From Nocardia sp. CDC159 (lineage in GTDB: Bacteria > Actinomycetota > Actinomycetes > Mycobacteriales > Mycobacteriaceae): 64,000 bases of DNA. Shown here piece after piece: positions 44,403 to 53,980 of the stretch. A model generated the notes under the pieces. The model was given only the letters and a program-made list of their open reading frames with translations, did no database searches and was not told where the DNA came from. A program made the position numbers and the translations under genes. Every line of letters starts with the position of its first letter. Position 1 is the stretch's first letter. Location: the NCBI RefSeq assembly GCF_023740735.1, contig NZ_JAMRXH010000009.1, forward strand, positions 97,470 through 161,469, written 5' to 3'.

Positions 44403-45145
44403 GTGCACTGTCCGGACGTTCGGCGCTGGTGACCGGCGGGGCGAGCGGTATCGGGGCGGCGTGCGCCCGGGAACTGGCCGCTCGGGGCGCGGCGGTGACC
44501 GTGGCCGATATCGACGAGGTCGCCGCCAAGGCGCTGGCCGAGGAGATCGGCGCGACGGCGTGGGCGGTGGATCTGCTCGACGTCGAGGCGCTGGAGGGGT
44601 TGCGGCTCAAGGCCGACATTCTGGTGAACAACGCCGGGGTGCAGAGCGTTTCGCCGATCGAGTCCTTCGCGCCGGAGCAGTTCCGCACCATGCTCGCGCT
44701 GATGGTGGAGGCCCCGTTCCTACTGGTGCGCGCGGCGCTACCGCATATGTACGAGCGGGGATACGGCCGGATCGTCAACATCTCCTCGGTGCACGGCCTG
44801 CGCGCCTCGCAGTACAAGGTCGCGTATGTGACGGCCAAGCATGCGCTGGAGGGGCTTTCGAAGGTGACCGCCCTCGAGGGCGCCCCGCATGGGGTCACCA
44901 GCAACTGCGTCAATCCGGGCTATGTGCGAACGCCGCTGGTGGACAGCCAGATCGCCGATCAGGCCCGCACGCACGGCATTCCCGAACGGGAGGTGGTGGA
45001 GAAGGTGCTGCTGACCGAGAGTGCCATCAAGCGGCTCATCGAGCCGGAAGAGGTTGCGGCGCTGGTCGGCTGGCTGGTGTCCGAGCCCGCCGCGATGGTG
45101 ACCGGCGCCTCGTACGTGATGGACGGCGGTTGGACGGCCCGATGA
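44399..45145 (+). CDS. 3-hydroxybutyrate dehydrogenase
   Basis: A 248-residue SDR. Rossmann TGGASGIG, NNAG, and the S-Y-K triad in ISSVHG and YVTAKHA. The stretch NCVNPGYVRTPLVDSQIADQ, then HGIPEREVVEKVLLT, is characteristic of bacterial 3-hydroxybutyrate dehydrogenases. It oxidises (R)-3-hydroxybutyrate to acetoacetate with NAD+. GTG start overlapping the MFS stop; ATGA overlap with the next gene, which activates the product. Confidence 0.92.
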   Translation: MSALSGRSALVTGGASGIGAACARELAARGAAVTVADIDEVAAKALAEEIGATAWAVDLLDVEALEGLRLKADILVNNAGVQSVSPIESFAPEQFRTMLALMVEAPFLLVRAALPHMYERGYGRIVNISSVHGLRASQYKVAYVTAKHALEGLSKVTALEGAPHGVTSNCVNPGYVRTPLVDSQIADQARTHGIPEREVVEKVLLTESAIKRLIEPEEVAALVGWLVSEPAAMVTGASYVMDGGWTAR

Positions 45146-47073
45146 CGCGACCGCAATGGGAGCCCACGGCCGAGGATATCGCCGACGCGCAGCTGACGTC
45201 CTTCACGGCGGCGGTGACGGCGCGGACCGGGCGCGAATTCGCGGATTACCATCAGCTCTGGCGGTGGTCGATCACGGATTCGGCCGGATTCTGGGGTGCG
45301 CTGTGGGAGTACTTCGGCTTCGGCCCGATCCCGGGGCCGGTGCTGGCGAGCGCCGAAATGCCCGGGGCGCAATGGTTTCCCGACGCGCGGCTGAACTATG
45401 TGGATCGGGTGGTGAGCCGGGCGCGCGCGGACCGGCCCGCGGTGCTGTACGCGAGCGAAGACGGCGGCCTCGGCGAGCTGTCCTGGACGGAGTTGCTCGG
45501 GCGTGTTGCCGCCTTCGCGCGGACCCTGCGGGAACTCGGGGTGCGGCCGGGGGATCGGGTGGTGGGATATCTGCCGAACATCCCGGAGGCGGTGATCGCC
45601 TTCCTCGCCACCGCGAGCCTGGGTGCGGTGTGGAGTGCCTGCGGGCAGGACTATTCGGCGCGGGCGGCGCTGGATCGGCTGGGGCAGCTGGATCCGGTGG
45701 TGCTGGTGACCGCGGACGGCTACCGCTACGGCGGGCGCACGCACGGCAGGTGTGGCGATATCGCGGCCCTGCGCGCCGGATTGCCGGGCCTGCGGGCCAC
45801 CGTCGTGGTGTCGCGGGTCAGTGCCGAGGTCGCCGATGCCATCTCCTGGGAGACGGCCAGTGCGGGCGGCGGTGTGCCGACCGGTGTGCCGGTGGTTTTC
45901 GACCATCCGCTGTGGGTGCTGTTCTCCTCCGGAACCACCGGGCTGCCCAAGGGCATCGTGCACGGGCACGGCGGAGTGCTGCTGGAGCATCTGAAAGCCG
46001 TTGCGCTGCAGTTGGATATCGGACCGCCGGATACGTTCTTCTGGTACACCAGCCCGAGCTGGATGATGTGGAACTTCCAGATCGCGGGCCTGCTGGCCGG
46101 GGCGACCATCGTCTGCTACGACGGCAGTCCGGGCTGGCCGCGGCCGGACGCGCTGTGGGAACTGGCGGCTCGCACCGGAACCACTGTGCTGGGGACCAGC
46201 CCGGGGTATGTGCTGGGCTGTATCAAGGCGAATACTGTGCCGCGCAAGGAGTTCGATTTGAGCCGATTGCGGACGGTCGGCATCACCGGATCGACGCTGC
46301 CGGCCGCGTCGTCGCTGTGGTTGGCCGACAATGTGGGTGAGCGCGTTCAGGTCGCCTCGATCAGCGGTGGTACCGATGTGGTGTCGGCCTTCGCGGGCGC
46401 CGCGCCGACGGCGCCGGTGTGGCCGGGAGAGCTGTCCGTGCCGTATCTGGGCGCCGCCGTCGAGGCATTCGACGAGTCGGGGCACGGCGTGCGGGGTGCG
46501 GTGGGCGAACTGGTGATCACCCGGCCGATGCCGTCCATGCCGGTGCGGTTCTGGAACGATCCGGACGGAAGCCGATATCGCGCCGCGTATTTCGAGATGT
46601 TTCCCGGGATCTGGCGGCACGGGGACTGGATCACGGTCACCGAGCGCGGGAGCATCGTCGTGCACGGCCGCTCCGACGCCACGCTGAACCGGCACGGCAT
46701 CCGGATGGGATCGGCCGATATTCATCAGGCGGTGGAACAGCTCCCCGAGATCGCCGAGGCGCTGGTGGTCGGCGTCGAGCAGCCCGACGGCGGGTACTGG
46801 ATGCCGATGTTCGTCGTGCTCGCCGACGGTGTCGAACTCGATGCGCAATTGCGGGACCGCATTGCCGAGGCCATCCGGGCGCAGGTCTCGCCGCGCCATG
46901 TGCCCGACGAGATCATCGCGGCGCCCGGAATTCCGCACACCCGCACCGGCAAACGGCTGGAGGTGCCGATCAAACGCCTGCTGCAGGGCGCCGATCCGGC
47001 GACCGTGGTGGCGCGCGGCGCGGTGGACGATCCCGAACTGCTCGACTGGTACGCCGCGCGCCGCCCCGCATAA
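45142..47073 (+). CDS. Acetoacetyl-CoA synthetase
   Basis: A 643-residue acyl-CoA synthetase, normal length for acetoacetate-CoA ligases. Motifs: FADYHQLWRWSITDSAGFWGALWEYFG at the N-terminus, ATP loop LFSSGTTGLPKGIVH, TSPSWMMWNFQIAGLL, WRHGDWI, and the C-terminal lysine in HTRTGKRLEVPIK. It activates acetoacetate to acetoacetyl-CoA. The ATG overlaps the dehydrogenase stop, so longer in-frame readings are rejected. Confidence 0.93.
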   Translation: MTRPQWEPTAEDIADAQLTSFTAAVTARTGREFADYHQLWRWSITDSAGFWGALWEYFGFGPIPGPVLASAEMPGAQWFPDARLNYVDRVVSRARADRPAVLYASEDGGLGELSWTELLGRVAAFARTLRELGVRPGDRVVGYLPNIPEAVIAFLATASLGAVWSACGQDYSARAALDRLGQLDPVVLVTADGYRYGGRTHGRCGDIAALRAGLPGLRATVVVSRVSAEVADAISWETASAGGGVPTGVPVVFDHPLWVLFSSGTTGLPKGIVHGHGGVLLEHLKAVALQLDIGPPDTFFWYTSPSWMMWNFQIAGLLAGATIVCYDGSPGWPRPDALWELAARTGTTVLGTSPGYVLGCIKANTVPRKEFDLSRLRTVGITGSTLPAASSLWLADNVGERVQVASISGGTDVVSAFAGAAPTAPVWPGELSVPYLGAAVEAFDESGHGVRGAVGELVITRPMPSMPVRFWNDPDGSRYRAAYFEMFPGIWRHGDWITVTERGSIVVHGRSDATLNRHGIRMGSADIHQAVEQLPEIAEALVVGVEQPDGGYWMPMFVVLADGVELDAQLRDRIAEAIRAQVSPRHVPDEIIAAPGIPHTRTGKRLEVPIKRLLQGADPATVVARGAVDDPELLDWYAARRPA

Positions 47074-47086
47074 TCGAGGAGTGAGC

Positions 47087-48574
47087 ATGGAACCGATCGT
47101 GTCGGTCACGAGTGGCAAGGTCCGTGGGTTCGTCCGGGATGGGGTGGGTGTCTTTCTCGGCATCCCCTATGCGGCCGCCCCGGTGGGCCCGGCGCGGTGG
47201 GAGCTGCCGCGACCCGCTCCGGAATGGGACGGGGTGCGCGAGGCGAACGCGCACGGGCCGACCTGTGTGCAGGCGCCCTATCCGCCGCCCATCCACGCGC
47301 TGATCGGCAGCGACGGCATTCCCGGCGACGAGTATCTGAATGTGAATGTGTGGACGCCCGATCCGGGTGGGTCGGGGTTGCCGGTGATGGTGTGGATCCA
47401 CGGCGGGGCGTTCACCCGCGGCTCCAATGCGCGGGCGATCTACGACGGCACGGCCTTCGCGCGCGATGGCGTGGTGGTGGTGTCGATCAACTATCGGCTC
47501 GGTGCGGCGGGTTTCGCCGCGGTGCCGGGCGCGCCACTCAATCGCGGTCTGCACGACCAGATCTTCGCGCTGGGTTGGGTGCGGGAGAACATCGCGGCCT
47601 TCGGTGGGGACCCGGACAATGTGACGGTCTTCGGTGAGTCGGCGGGCGGGATGAGCGTGGTGAACCTGCTCGCCGCACCGGCCGCGCGCGGGTTGTTCGC
47701 GCGGGCGATCGTGCAGAGCGGCAATGGTTCCGCGGTCTGTGATGCCGTGGACGCGCGGCGGCTCGGCGGGGCGCTGGCGCAGCGGCTCGGCATCGAGTTC
47801 ACCGCCGAGGCGTTCGGTCGACTGAGCGCGCAAGAGCTGCTGACAGGCCAGAACTCGATCGCGCTGAAGCTCATGATGAAACCGGATCCCGAGCGCTGGG
47901 GTGCGTCGGTGGTACGCAACGGCCTGGGCACGCTCAGCTTCTATCCGGTGATCGACGGTGAGCTGCTCACCGGCCGTCCCGTGGATGTCGTTGCCGCCCA
48001 GCCGGATCGGGTCCCGCTGCTGGTCGGCTGGACGGCCGACGAGTGGCGCTTCTTCACCGTCCCCACCGGAGTCGCGGCCGCCGTCACCGACGACAGCCTG
48101 CCGGTGATCCTGCCCCGCTTCGGCCTGCACCCCGCGGTCCTCGACGTCTACCGCGCCAACCGCCCCGACGCCACCGCGGCCGACCTGTTCGCCGCCGTCG
48201 TCACCGACGCGGTCTTTCGCGACGACGTGACCCGCCTGGCCGAAGCCCCGGCCGCGACCCCCGCCTACGCCTACGAATTCGCCTGGCCCTCGGCAATTCC
48301 CGGCCTCCGAGCCTGCCATGTCATCGAAGTCCCCTTCGTCTTCGACCAAATTGCCGCCGCCCACACCCTCACCGGCCCCACCCCACCCCAGCCGCTGGCC
48401 GACGAAACCCACGCCGCCTGGGTCCGCTTCGCCACCGAAGGCACCCCGGGGTGGCCCCGCTACACCGCCCCTACCCACACCGTCCACATCTTCGATTTCC
48501 CCGCGTCCACCGACGCCGACAACCCACGCGCCGACGAACTGGCGGCCCTGCGCGCGGCCCGCCGCACCGCCTGA
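47087..48574 (+). CDS. Type-B carboxylesterase
   Basis: A 495-residue alpha/beta-hydrolase. Motifs: GIPYAAAPVGPARW, oxyanion WIHGGAFTRGS, nucleophile VFGESAGGMSV, and a C-terminal HVIEVPFVF holding the probable histidine. ATG behind GAGGA, 13 bp after the synthetase stop. It has no signal peptide, so it is cytosolic. In this operon a hydroxybutyrate ester or short oligomer is a reasonable substrate, but this rests on context alone. Confidence 0.9.
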   Translation: MEPIVSVTSGKVRGFVRDGVGVFLGIPYAAAPVGPARWELPRPAPEWDGVREANAHGPTCVQAPYPPPIHALIGSDGIPGDEYLNVNVWTPDPGGSGLPVMVWIHGGAFTRGSNARAIYDGTAFARDGVVVVSINYRLGAAGFAAVPGAPLNRGLHDQIFALGWVRENIAAFGGDPDNVTVFGESAGGMSVVNLLAAPAARGLFARAIVQSGNGSAVCDAVDARRLGGALAQRLGIEFTAEAFGRLSAQELLTGQNSIALKLMMKPDPERWGASVVRNGLGTLSFYPVIDGELLTGRPVDVVAAQPDRVPLLVGWTADEWRFFTVPTGVAAAVTDDSLPVILPRFGLHPAVLDVYRANRPDATAADLFAAVVTDAVFRDDVTRLAEAPAATPAYAYEFAWPSAIPGLRACHVIEVPFVFDQIAAAHTLTGPTPPQPLADETHAAWVRFATEGTPGWPRYTAPTHTVHIFDFPASTDADNPRADELAALRAARRTA

Positions 48575-48584
48575 GCCCGCCGCG

Positions 48585-50834
48585 CTACAGCCCGCGGACG
48601 GAGGTGAGGACCACGCAGGTGCTGTCCTGGCGGAAGAAGATGTCGGCGGGGCGGTTTCGGAGTGGGGGGAGGTCGCAGTCGAGTAGCCAGCTGTGGTCGG
48701 CCACGCGGAGGGTGAGGGGGCCGGCGGGGGCGGTGATTTCGACCTCGAGGCCCTGGGGTGGGGGAGCGGAGAATTGGAAGCCCTTGGTGGGGACGGGGGT
48801 CAGGTCGCGGCCCGCGGCGCGCAGGGCGGTGGGCGGGGTGTCGTAGTAGAGGCCGATGCTGGTGGCTCCGCGTCGGGAGGTCAGCCGCAGGCGTACGGTC
48901 CGATTCCCGGAATCGGTGGTGTCGGAGAGGATTTCGGCGGTCGGTGGTGTGAGTCGCTCGGCGGGGGCGGGGCCGTTGGCGGTCGCGGTGGGCCACAGGG
49001 TGGTCAGTGCGGGATCGAGGGGGCCGGGGTGGACGAGGGGGTCGGTGAAGCGGTCGGGTGGGGTACGGGAGATCCACTGGGCGGCACCGCGGTCGGCGTC
49101 CAGGGCGTAGGCCAGTTGGATCGTCTGCGGGTGGTGCTCGTCGAAGCGGTCGACGGCGGTACCGGCGGCGGCGAGCGCGATCGTGAGGACCAGTCCGGTC
49201 AGGGGGATCAGCGCGGTGCGGCGGCGGGGCCAGGCGTGGGTGAGCGTCGTCAGGATCGGCGCGCCGAGTAACACCACTACGGGGGCGACCACGAAGGGTG
49301 CGCCCGCGATTCCGGCCTGCAGCATCGGCCAGATATTGGCGCCCGCGAAAACCGCCGCGGGGACCAGGGATACGGTCAGCAGCGGCAGCCGCCACGGCGT
49401 CGGAGTCACGAAGGTGAGCGCCACGCCCAGGGCCGCCGCGACCGCGGGAATCACCAGCAGCTGGGACGCTGCCGGGGCGAGCGCCGCGGCCAGCGCGGCT
49501 GCCAGCACCACACCGGTCAGCGCCCCGACCGCGGCGGCGGTCGCGCCGAACAGCCTGCGCGCCAGCGCGTACCACGCCACCGTGACGGCGGCGCAGAGCA
49601 CGAGCGCGGCCGCGTAGTACAGCTGCGGCCGATACGGGTCGACGAACAGCGGGCGGTACTCCGGGCGGACCACCAGCACCGCCTCCCACAGCCCGTAGCA
49701 CGCGGCCATCGCGAGCGGGACGGTGACGAGAGCCGTCGCGGCCGAGCCGAAGACCCGAGCCAGGGTGGTCTCTCCGCTGCGGCGGACCTGGAAAATCGTC
49801 CAGCCCGTGGCGATGACGGCGACGATCGCGAGCGCCGCCATCACCCAGACCGGCAGCACCACCAGCATCCCGAACGGCAGCTGGAAGTACGCCCGGTCGC
49901 CGCCGCCGCCCGCGGCCAGGTCTCGGTCGCCGAACTCGCCGATCAGGGCCAGGGTGTTGGCGCCCAGCTGCTGCACGGTCGCCGGGTCCACATGGGCCGG
50001 ATCGTCGAAGACGTTGTGGTAGTAGGCGCTTCGCCCGGTATAGGCCCAGTCCAGCACCCGCAGCCCGCCCGGTTCCAGCGCGGCGAAATCGGTATTGCTC
50101 CCGGTCCCGGCCCCGGCCAGGGTGGTCGACAGCGAATCGGTATTCGGATGCGGCGCGGCGGCGACGGCGTCGATCAGCGGACCGTCGGGATGGCTGACGC
50201 GCCACAGCAGCGGTGGGCCGCCCGCTCCGCGCGCCTCGTGATTGATCACCACGCCCGCCCGGTCGTAGCCGCCCGCGGTGACGAACGCCTCGGCCCCGAG
50301 CAGGCCGATCTCCTCACCGTCGGTGAGCAGCACCACGACGTCGTTGTGCAGGGTTCGTCCGCTCTCGCGCAGCGCGCGCACCGCCTCCAGCACGGTCGCG
50401 ACACCCACACCGTCGTCGTTCGCGCCCGGTCCCGAGGGCACCGAATCGTAGTGCGCGGCAAGGTAGACCGTGCCCGTGGACGCGGTGCCGGGAATGCGGG
50501 CGACGATATTGTCGACCCGGCCGACGCCGAGCACCTCCCGCTGGATGACGCTCGGATACGTGCCCACGCCCGAGCGAATCTCGGTGTCCAGTCCCAGCTT
50601 TCGCAGCTCGGCGACGAGATGGTCGCGGACCCGGTCGTGTTCGGCCGTCCCGACCGGATGCGGCCGGGCGGCAATGGCTTCCACCACCCGCAGCGCGCGA
50701 GCGGCGCTGAACACCTCGCGCGGCGCGGACTCCGGTCGGTGCCCGTGCGGCTGTAAGGCCCAGGCCGTCCCGATCGCGACCGCGAGAAGGATTGTGAATG
50801 CGAGGAATCCGGAGAGCCGTGGGCCTGGCCGCAT
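48585..50834 (-). CDS. Membrane-bound M28-family metallopeptidase
   Basis: A 749-residue protein: N-terminal membrane anchor (GFLAFTILLAVAIGTAWAL), M28 domain with the zinc ligands in LAAHYDSVPSGPGANDDGVG and TDGEEIGLLGAEAF, then about eight membrane segments (residues ~350-580) and a C-terminal beta-rich domain outside. This resembles the multi-span M28 aminopeptidases related to vacuolar or ER Fxna-type enzymes. I start at the ATG whose product begins with the anchor. It is tail-to-tail with the carboxylesterase, with 10 bp between. Confidence 0.85.
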   Translation of the reverse strand: MRPGPRLSGFLAFTILLAVAIGTAWALQPHGHRPESAPREVFSAARALRVVEAIAARPHPVGTAEHDRVRDHLVAELRKLGLDTEIRSGVGTYPSVIQREVLGVGRVDNIVARIPGTASTGTVYLAAHYDSVPSGPGANDDGVGVATVLEAVRALRESGRTLHNDVVVLLTDGEEIGLLGAEAFVTAGGYDRAGVVINHEARGAGGPPLLWRVSHPDGPLIDAVAAAPHPNTDSLSTTLAGAGTGSNTDFAALEPGGLRVLDWAYTGRSAYYHNVFDDPAHVDPATVQQLGANTLALIGEFGDRDLAAGGGGDRAYFQLPFGMLVVLPVWVMAALAIVAVIATGWTIFQVRRSGETTLARVFGSAATALVTVPLAMAACYGLWEAVLVVRPEYRPLFVDPYRPQLYYAAALVLCAAVTVAWYALARRLFGATAAAVGALTGVVLAAALAAALAPAASQLLVIPAVAAALGVALTFVTPTPWRLPLLTVSLVPAAVFAGANIWPMLQAGIAGAPFVVAPVVVLLGAPILTTLTHAWPRRRTALIPLTGLVLTIALAAAGTAVDRFDEHHPQTIQLAYALDADRGAAQWISRTPPDRFTDPLVHPGPLDPALTTLWPTATANGPAPAERLTPPTAEILSDTTDSGNRTVRLRLTSRRGATSIGLYYDTPPTALRAAGRDLTPVPTKGFQFSAPPPQGLEVEITAPAGPLTLRVADHSWLLDCDLPPLRNRPADIFFRQDSTCVVLTSVRGL

Positions 50835-50844
50835 GGTGAAGATC

Positions 50845-51414
50845 CTATTCGGTGATGTCGTCGAGGTAGGCGTCGAGTTCGGCGCCCATCTGCTCGGGGG
50901 TGCTGAAACCCGCCAGTCCCTGCAGACTGAGGCCGTCGACCAGGGCGTGCAGCCGCGCCGCGAGGCGTTCACGGTCGGCGTCGGGGCCGGTCAGCAGTTC
51001 GACCACCCGCTCGCACAGCGCGCGCATGGAGGTGAACTGCCGCCGCTGCACCCGCGCCAGTTCCGGATCGGCCAGACCCAGCGCCACGAACGAGAACGCG
51101 ATCGAGGCCTCGATATGACGCCGCTCGTCCAGCGGCATGGTCTCGCGCAGCACCGCCCGCACCCACTCGGGGACGTTGTCGATCCGGTCCATCCCCTCGA
51201 TGCGCTCGGTGACCCGGTCGATGACCTGCTCGCAGGCGAAGGCCAGCAGTTCGGCGCGGGTCGTGAAGTAGTACCGCAGCGCTCCGGTGGACCACCCGGC
51301 CGCGGCCGCGACGGCCCGGATGGACACCGCATCGACGCCGTCGCGGGCGATGACCCGCCACACCGCCTCGGCGAGCTCGCGGCGGCGGGCGTCGTGGTCG
51401 ACGATCTTGGGCAT
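50845..51414 (-). CDS. TetR-family transcriptional regulator
   Basis: A 189-residue regulator from the ATG at 51414 (MPKIVDHDARR). HTH: LAEAVWRVIARDGVDAVSIRAVAAAAGWSTGALRYYFTTRAELL. Divergent from a small membrane protein gene; the intergenic 51415-51481 is AT-rich with GTGTT at 51435-51439 and AACAC at 51451-51455, a possible loose operator. It is encoded immediately upstream of the M28 gene, so cotranscription is likely. Confidence 0.87.
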   Translation of the reverse strand: MPKIVDHDARRRELAEAVWRVIARDGVDAVSIRAVAAAAGWSTGALRYYFTTRAELLAFACEQVIDRVTERIEGMDRIDNVPEWVRAVLRETMPLDERRHIEASIAFSFVALGLADPELARVQRRQFTSMRALCERVVELLTGPDADRERLAARLHALVDGLSLQGLAGFSTPEQMGAELDAYLDDITE

Positions 51415-51481
51415 GCGGTTATTTTCGCACACTCGTGTTAGTTTGGTTTAAACACAGTCGTATTAAAAAGAAGGTGGGCAT

Positions 51482-52027
51482 ATGATCGCCCTGATCATCG
51501 GGTGTGAGATCGGCTTCTGGGTGCTGCTGCTGGCCGGGCTGGCCATGCGCTATCTGACGCGGGCCCGCGCGCTGAGCGCGGCCCTGCTGGTGAGTGTTCC
51601 CCTGGTGGACGTGGTGCTGCTGGCGGCGGCGGTGATCGATCTGCGCGGGGGTGGGCACGCCTCGTTCACGCACGGCCTGGCCGCCATCTACCTGGGCATC
51701 TCGATCGCCTTCGGGCATCGGATGATCACCTGGGCCGATCGGCGCTTCGCCCACCGGTTCGCCGGTGGGCCGGAACCGGTGCGGCCGCCCCGGGCCGGAC
51801 GCGCCCACGCCGCCCACGAGCGTCGCCAATGGGTGCGCCACCTGGCGGCGTATCTCATCGCGGCCGGTGTGCTGGGCGTGTTCACGCTGCTGGTCGGCGA
51901 TGTCGATCGGGCCGCGCCGCTGCTGCGGGTGATGTGGCCGTGGACCGTGGTGCTGATCATCGACTTCGTGGTCTCGTTCAGCTACACGATCATGCCGCGA
52001 GCGGAGCGGGCCGAGGCCAACCTGTGA
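51482..52027 (+). CDS. Conserved multi-span membrane protein
   Basis: A 181-residue protein with about five membrane segments (IALIIGCEIGFWVLLLAGLAM, SAALLVSVPLVDVVLLAA, HGLAAIYLGISIAFG, LAAYLIAAGVLGVFTLLV, MWPWTVVLIIDFVVSFSY). AAGGTGGGC ribosome site. It is divergent from TetR and probably its target. No function can be read from the sequence. Confidence 0.75.
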   Translation: MIALIIGCEIGFWVLLLAGLAMRYLTRARALSAALLVSVPLVDVVLLAAAVIDLRGGGHASFTHGLAAIYLGISIAFGHRMITWADRRFAHRFAGGPEPVRPPRAGRAHAAHERRQWVRHLAAYLIAAGVLGVFTLLVGDVDRAAPLLRVMWPWTVVLIIDFVVSFSYTIMPRAERAEANL

Positions 52028-52126
52028 AAACTCAGCGAGAAATCATAGGAACGGCACAGGCTGCGGCCAGGGTCGCTCGGCACTGTTGATCGAGTACGCG
52101 TTCTCGGCGGTAGTGAGGTGTGGACG

Positions 52127-52477
52127 ATGGTCGAATTCGAGGTCTCCGGGACCACCGTGACGGTGCACGTACTCGGCGCGCATCGGTTCCTGGGGCTGCG
52201 CGAGCAGCTCAGCTTCGATCTGTCCGAGGTCACCGCCGTGGCGCCCGCCGAGGTCGATCGGCGTCCGCCGTGGCTGCGGACCCCCGGCACCTTCTTCCCG
52301 GGTGTGATCGCCGCGGGCACCTTCCGCGGCAAGGGGCGCAAGGAGTTCTGGGACACCCTGTTCGACGGCCGCGCGGTCCGCATCGATTTGTCCGGATCCG
52401 ACTTCACCCGGCTCGTGGTGGACGTGGCCGATCCGGAATCGGTGCGGCGCAGACTGGTCTCGGCCGCGGCCGCTTAG
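52127..52477 (+). CDS. Small conserved hypothetical protein
   Basis: A 116-residue soluble protein with alternating beta strands and a GRKEFWDTLFDGRAVRIDLSG core, which suggests a PH-like fold. ATG preceded by GTGAGGTG. Function unknown. Confidence 0.65.
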   Translation: MVEFEVSGTTVTVHVLGAHRFLGLREQLSFDLSEVTAVAPAEVDRRPPWLRTPGTFFPGVIAAGTFRGKGRKEFWDTLFDGRAVRIDLSGSDFTRLVVDVADPESVRRRLVSAAAA

Positions 52478-52684
52478 CCGAAAGTCGCAAAACCGGCGAA
52501 TTGTCCTGCTGGTCAGCCGATTTAGAGTTGCCGCAGCCGGCGTGTCGTGCACGCCACGCCGACGCGACACGCATTTCGGCAAATCTACAGTTTCGCTTGC
52601 GGGTCGAATCGACTATTAATGTCCTGTGTCGTTTCCACCCGTGATCACGTGTGTGCCACCGCATCTCACCGGGCGGTGGTCGAG

Positions 52685-53917
52685 GTGACCATCGAAAACC
52701 CTATGGGAGACGAGGTCACGCAGCTGGCGAGGCGGGTCGAGAAGGCCCGTGGTCGCATGGCGTTCCAGTTCGACCCGGCGCTCACCGAGGCGCTGTCGGA
52801 AGACGAGCTCAAGGCCGAACGCGAACTCGCCGAACGGATTCGCGAACAGGAACGCGAACAACGCTGGAAGAACGTGCAGGCCGCGGCCTCCGCGTCCGAC
52901 CGCGCAAGGCAGACATCCGAAGAGATCGCGAAGGCCGACATGCGAGATCTCCTGATGGCCCGCAAGGCGATCGCCGCGCAGCGGCGCGAGTCCAGCCCGC
53001 ATGCCAAGCTGGCCTCGCTGTATCGGCATCGGGCCTGGTCGCAGCGCGCCCTCGCGGGCGTCGTGGTGGCCGGCATGCTGTGGTCGGCGGTCAACGTCCA
53101 GCACAACATCGCGCCCGGCGGCCCGACCGATCCACTGTACTGGTTCAGCTATCTGCTCGAGGGCATGATCAGCGTCTGTCTGGTCATCATCATGATCGGC
53201 ACCAACAAGGTCGCCGAGTGGGGAATCCTGGACAGCCGCAGGCAGATCATCGTCGCCGAACTGGCGCTGCTGGCGCTTACGGTGATCTTGAACACCTACC
53301 CGTACCTACGCGACGGCAACTGGTACGACGTGGGTGTGCACGCGGTCGCACCGGTCATGGTCGGCGTGGCGCTGCTGGTGCACGATTCGGCCAGCAACCG
53401 GTACGGCCAGGCCATCGCCCGTGCCACCGCGGAGGTCAAGGACATTCCCGACCCGGCCGAGCAGATCCGGCGCACGCTGCCGACCTTCGTCAGCTTCATC
53501 CGCCAGGCCGCGCCCGACACCCGCGCGCAGCCCCCGCTGCCCGCGCTGCCGACCGCACCCGCCGAGACGGCCGGGGCGAAGGCCGACGCGGACGTGCGCG
53601 ACGCGGAGACCGTCGATCCCGGCGACCCGGATATCTGGCTGCCGAAATCGAAGCCCGCATCGGACAATTCGTCGGCCAAGAGCTGGATGTCGGATCTGAA
53701 GGACGTGCCGAAGACCAACGGCAACGGTAAGAAGGCCAAGGATCGGTCCGAGTCCGAGGCGGACACCGATTCGATGAATCTCTATGACACCGGCCAGTTC
53801 CGCATCGCCGAGACCCTCGAGCAGGAGCTCGCCGAACTGCGCGCCGAACGCCGCCGCGCCCGCGCCAAGAAGCAGCAGCGCGCCACGGCGACCAACGGAG
53901 CCGGAGACGACGACTGA
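52685..53917 (+). CDS. Coiled-coil / four-span membrane protein of unknown function
   Basis: About 410 residues. Three parts: an N-terminal charged, coiled-coil-like region (LSEDELKAERELAERIREQEREQRWKN), four membrane segments around residues 120-235 (ALAGVVVAGMLWSAVNV, MISVCLVIIMIGT, IIVAELALLALTVIL, VAPVMVGVALLV), and a disordered C-terminus rich in D, E, S and K that ends in another helix (LEQELAELRAERRRARAKKQQ). The start is uncertain: GTG 52676, GTG 52685 or ATG 52703. The layout recalls actinobacterial plasmid- or element-borne membrane proteins, but I cannot assign a function. Confidence 0.7.
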   Translation: MTIENPMGDEVTQLARRVEKARGRMAFQFDPALTEALSEDELKAERELAERIREQEREQRWKNVQAAASASDRARQTSEEIAKADMRDLLMARKAIAAQRRESSPHAKLASLYRHRAWSQRALAGVVVAGMLWSAVNVQHNIAPGGPTDPLYWFSYLLEGMISVCLVIIMIGTNKVAEWGILDSRRQIIVAELALLALTVILNTYPYLRDGNWYDVGVHAVAPVMVGVALLVHDSASNRYGQAIARATAEVKDIPDPAEQIRRTLPTFVSFIRQAAPDTRAQPPLPALPTAPAETAGAKADADVRDAETVDPGDPDIWLPKSKPASDNSSAKSWMSDLKDVPKTNGNGKKAKDRSESEADTDSMNLYDTGQFRIAETLEQELAELRAERRRARAKKQQRATATNGAGDDD

Positions 53918-53930
53918 GGAGACGTCAGCG

Positions 53931-53977
53931 CTCGGGCCCCCGGCGAAATGCCGGGGGCCCGAGCCCGTTTCGGGCTC
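53931..53977. terminator. Two nested hairpins between convergent genes
   Basis: A perfect 14-bp stem with loop GAAAT (53931-53963), immediately followed by a second GAGCCCG-TTT-CGGGCTC hairpin (53961-53977) that shares three bases. It is likely a bidirectional terminator between the membrane-protein gene and the metallo-hydrolase gene. The two folds compete. Confidence 0.7.
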
Positions 53978-53980
53978 CGA

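Noticed and set aside
44959..47163. 734-codon minus frame opposite the acetoacetyl-CoA synthetase
   Set aside because: Antisense to clear catalytic motifs; no domain can be read in it.
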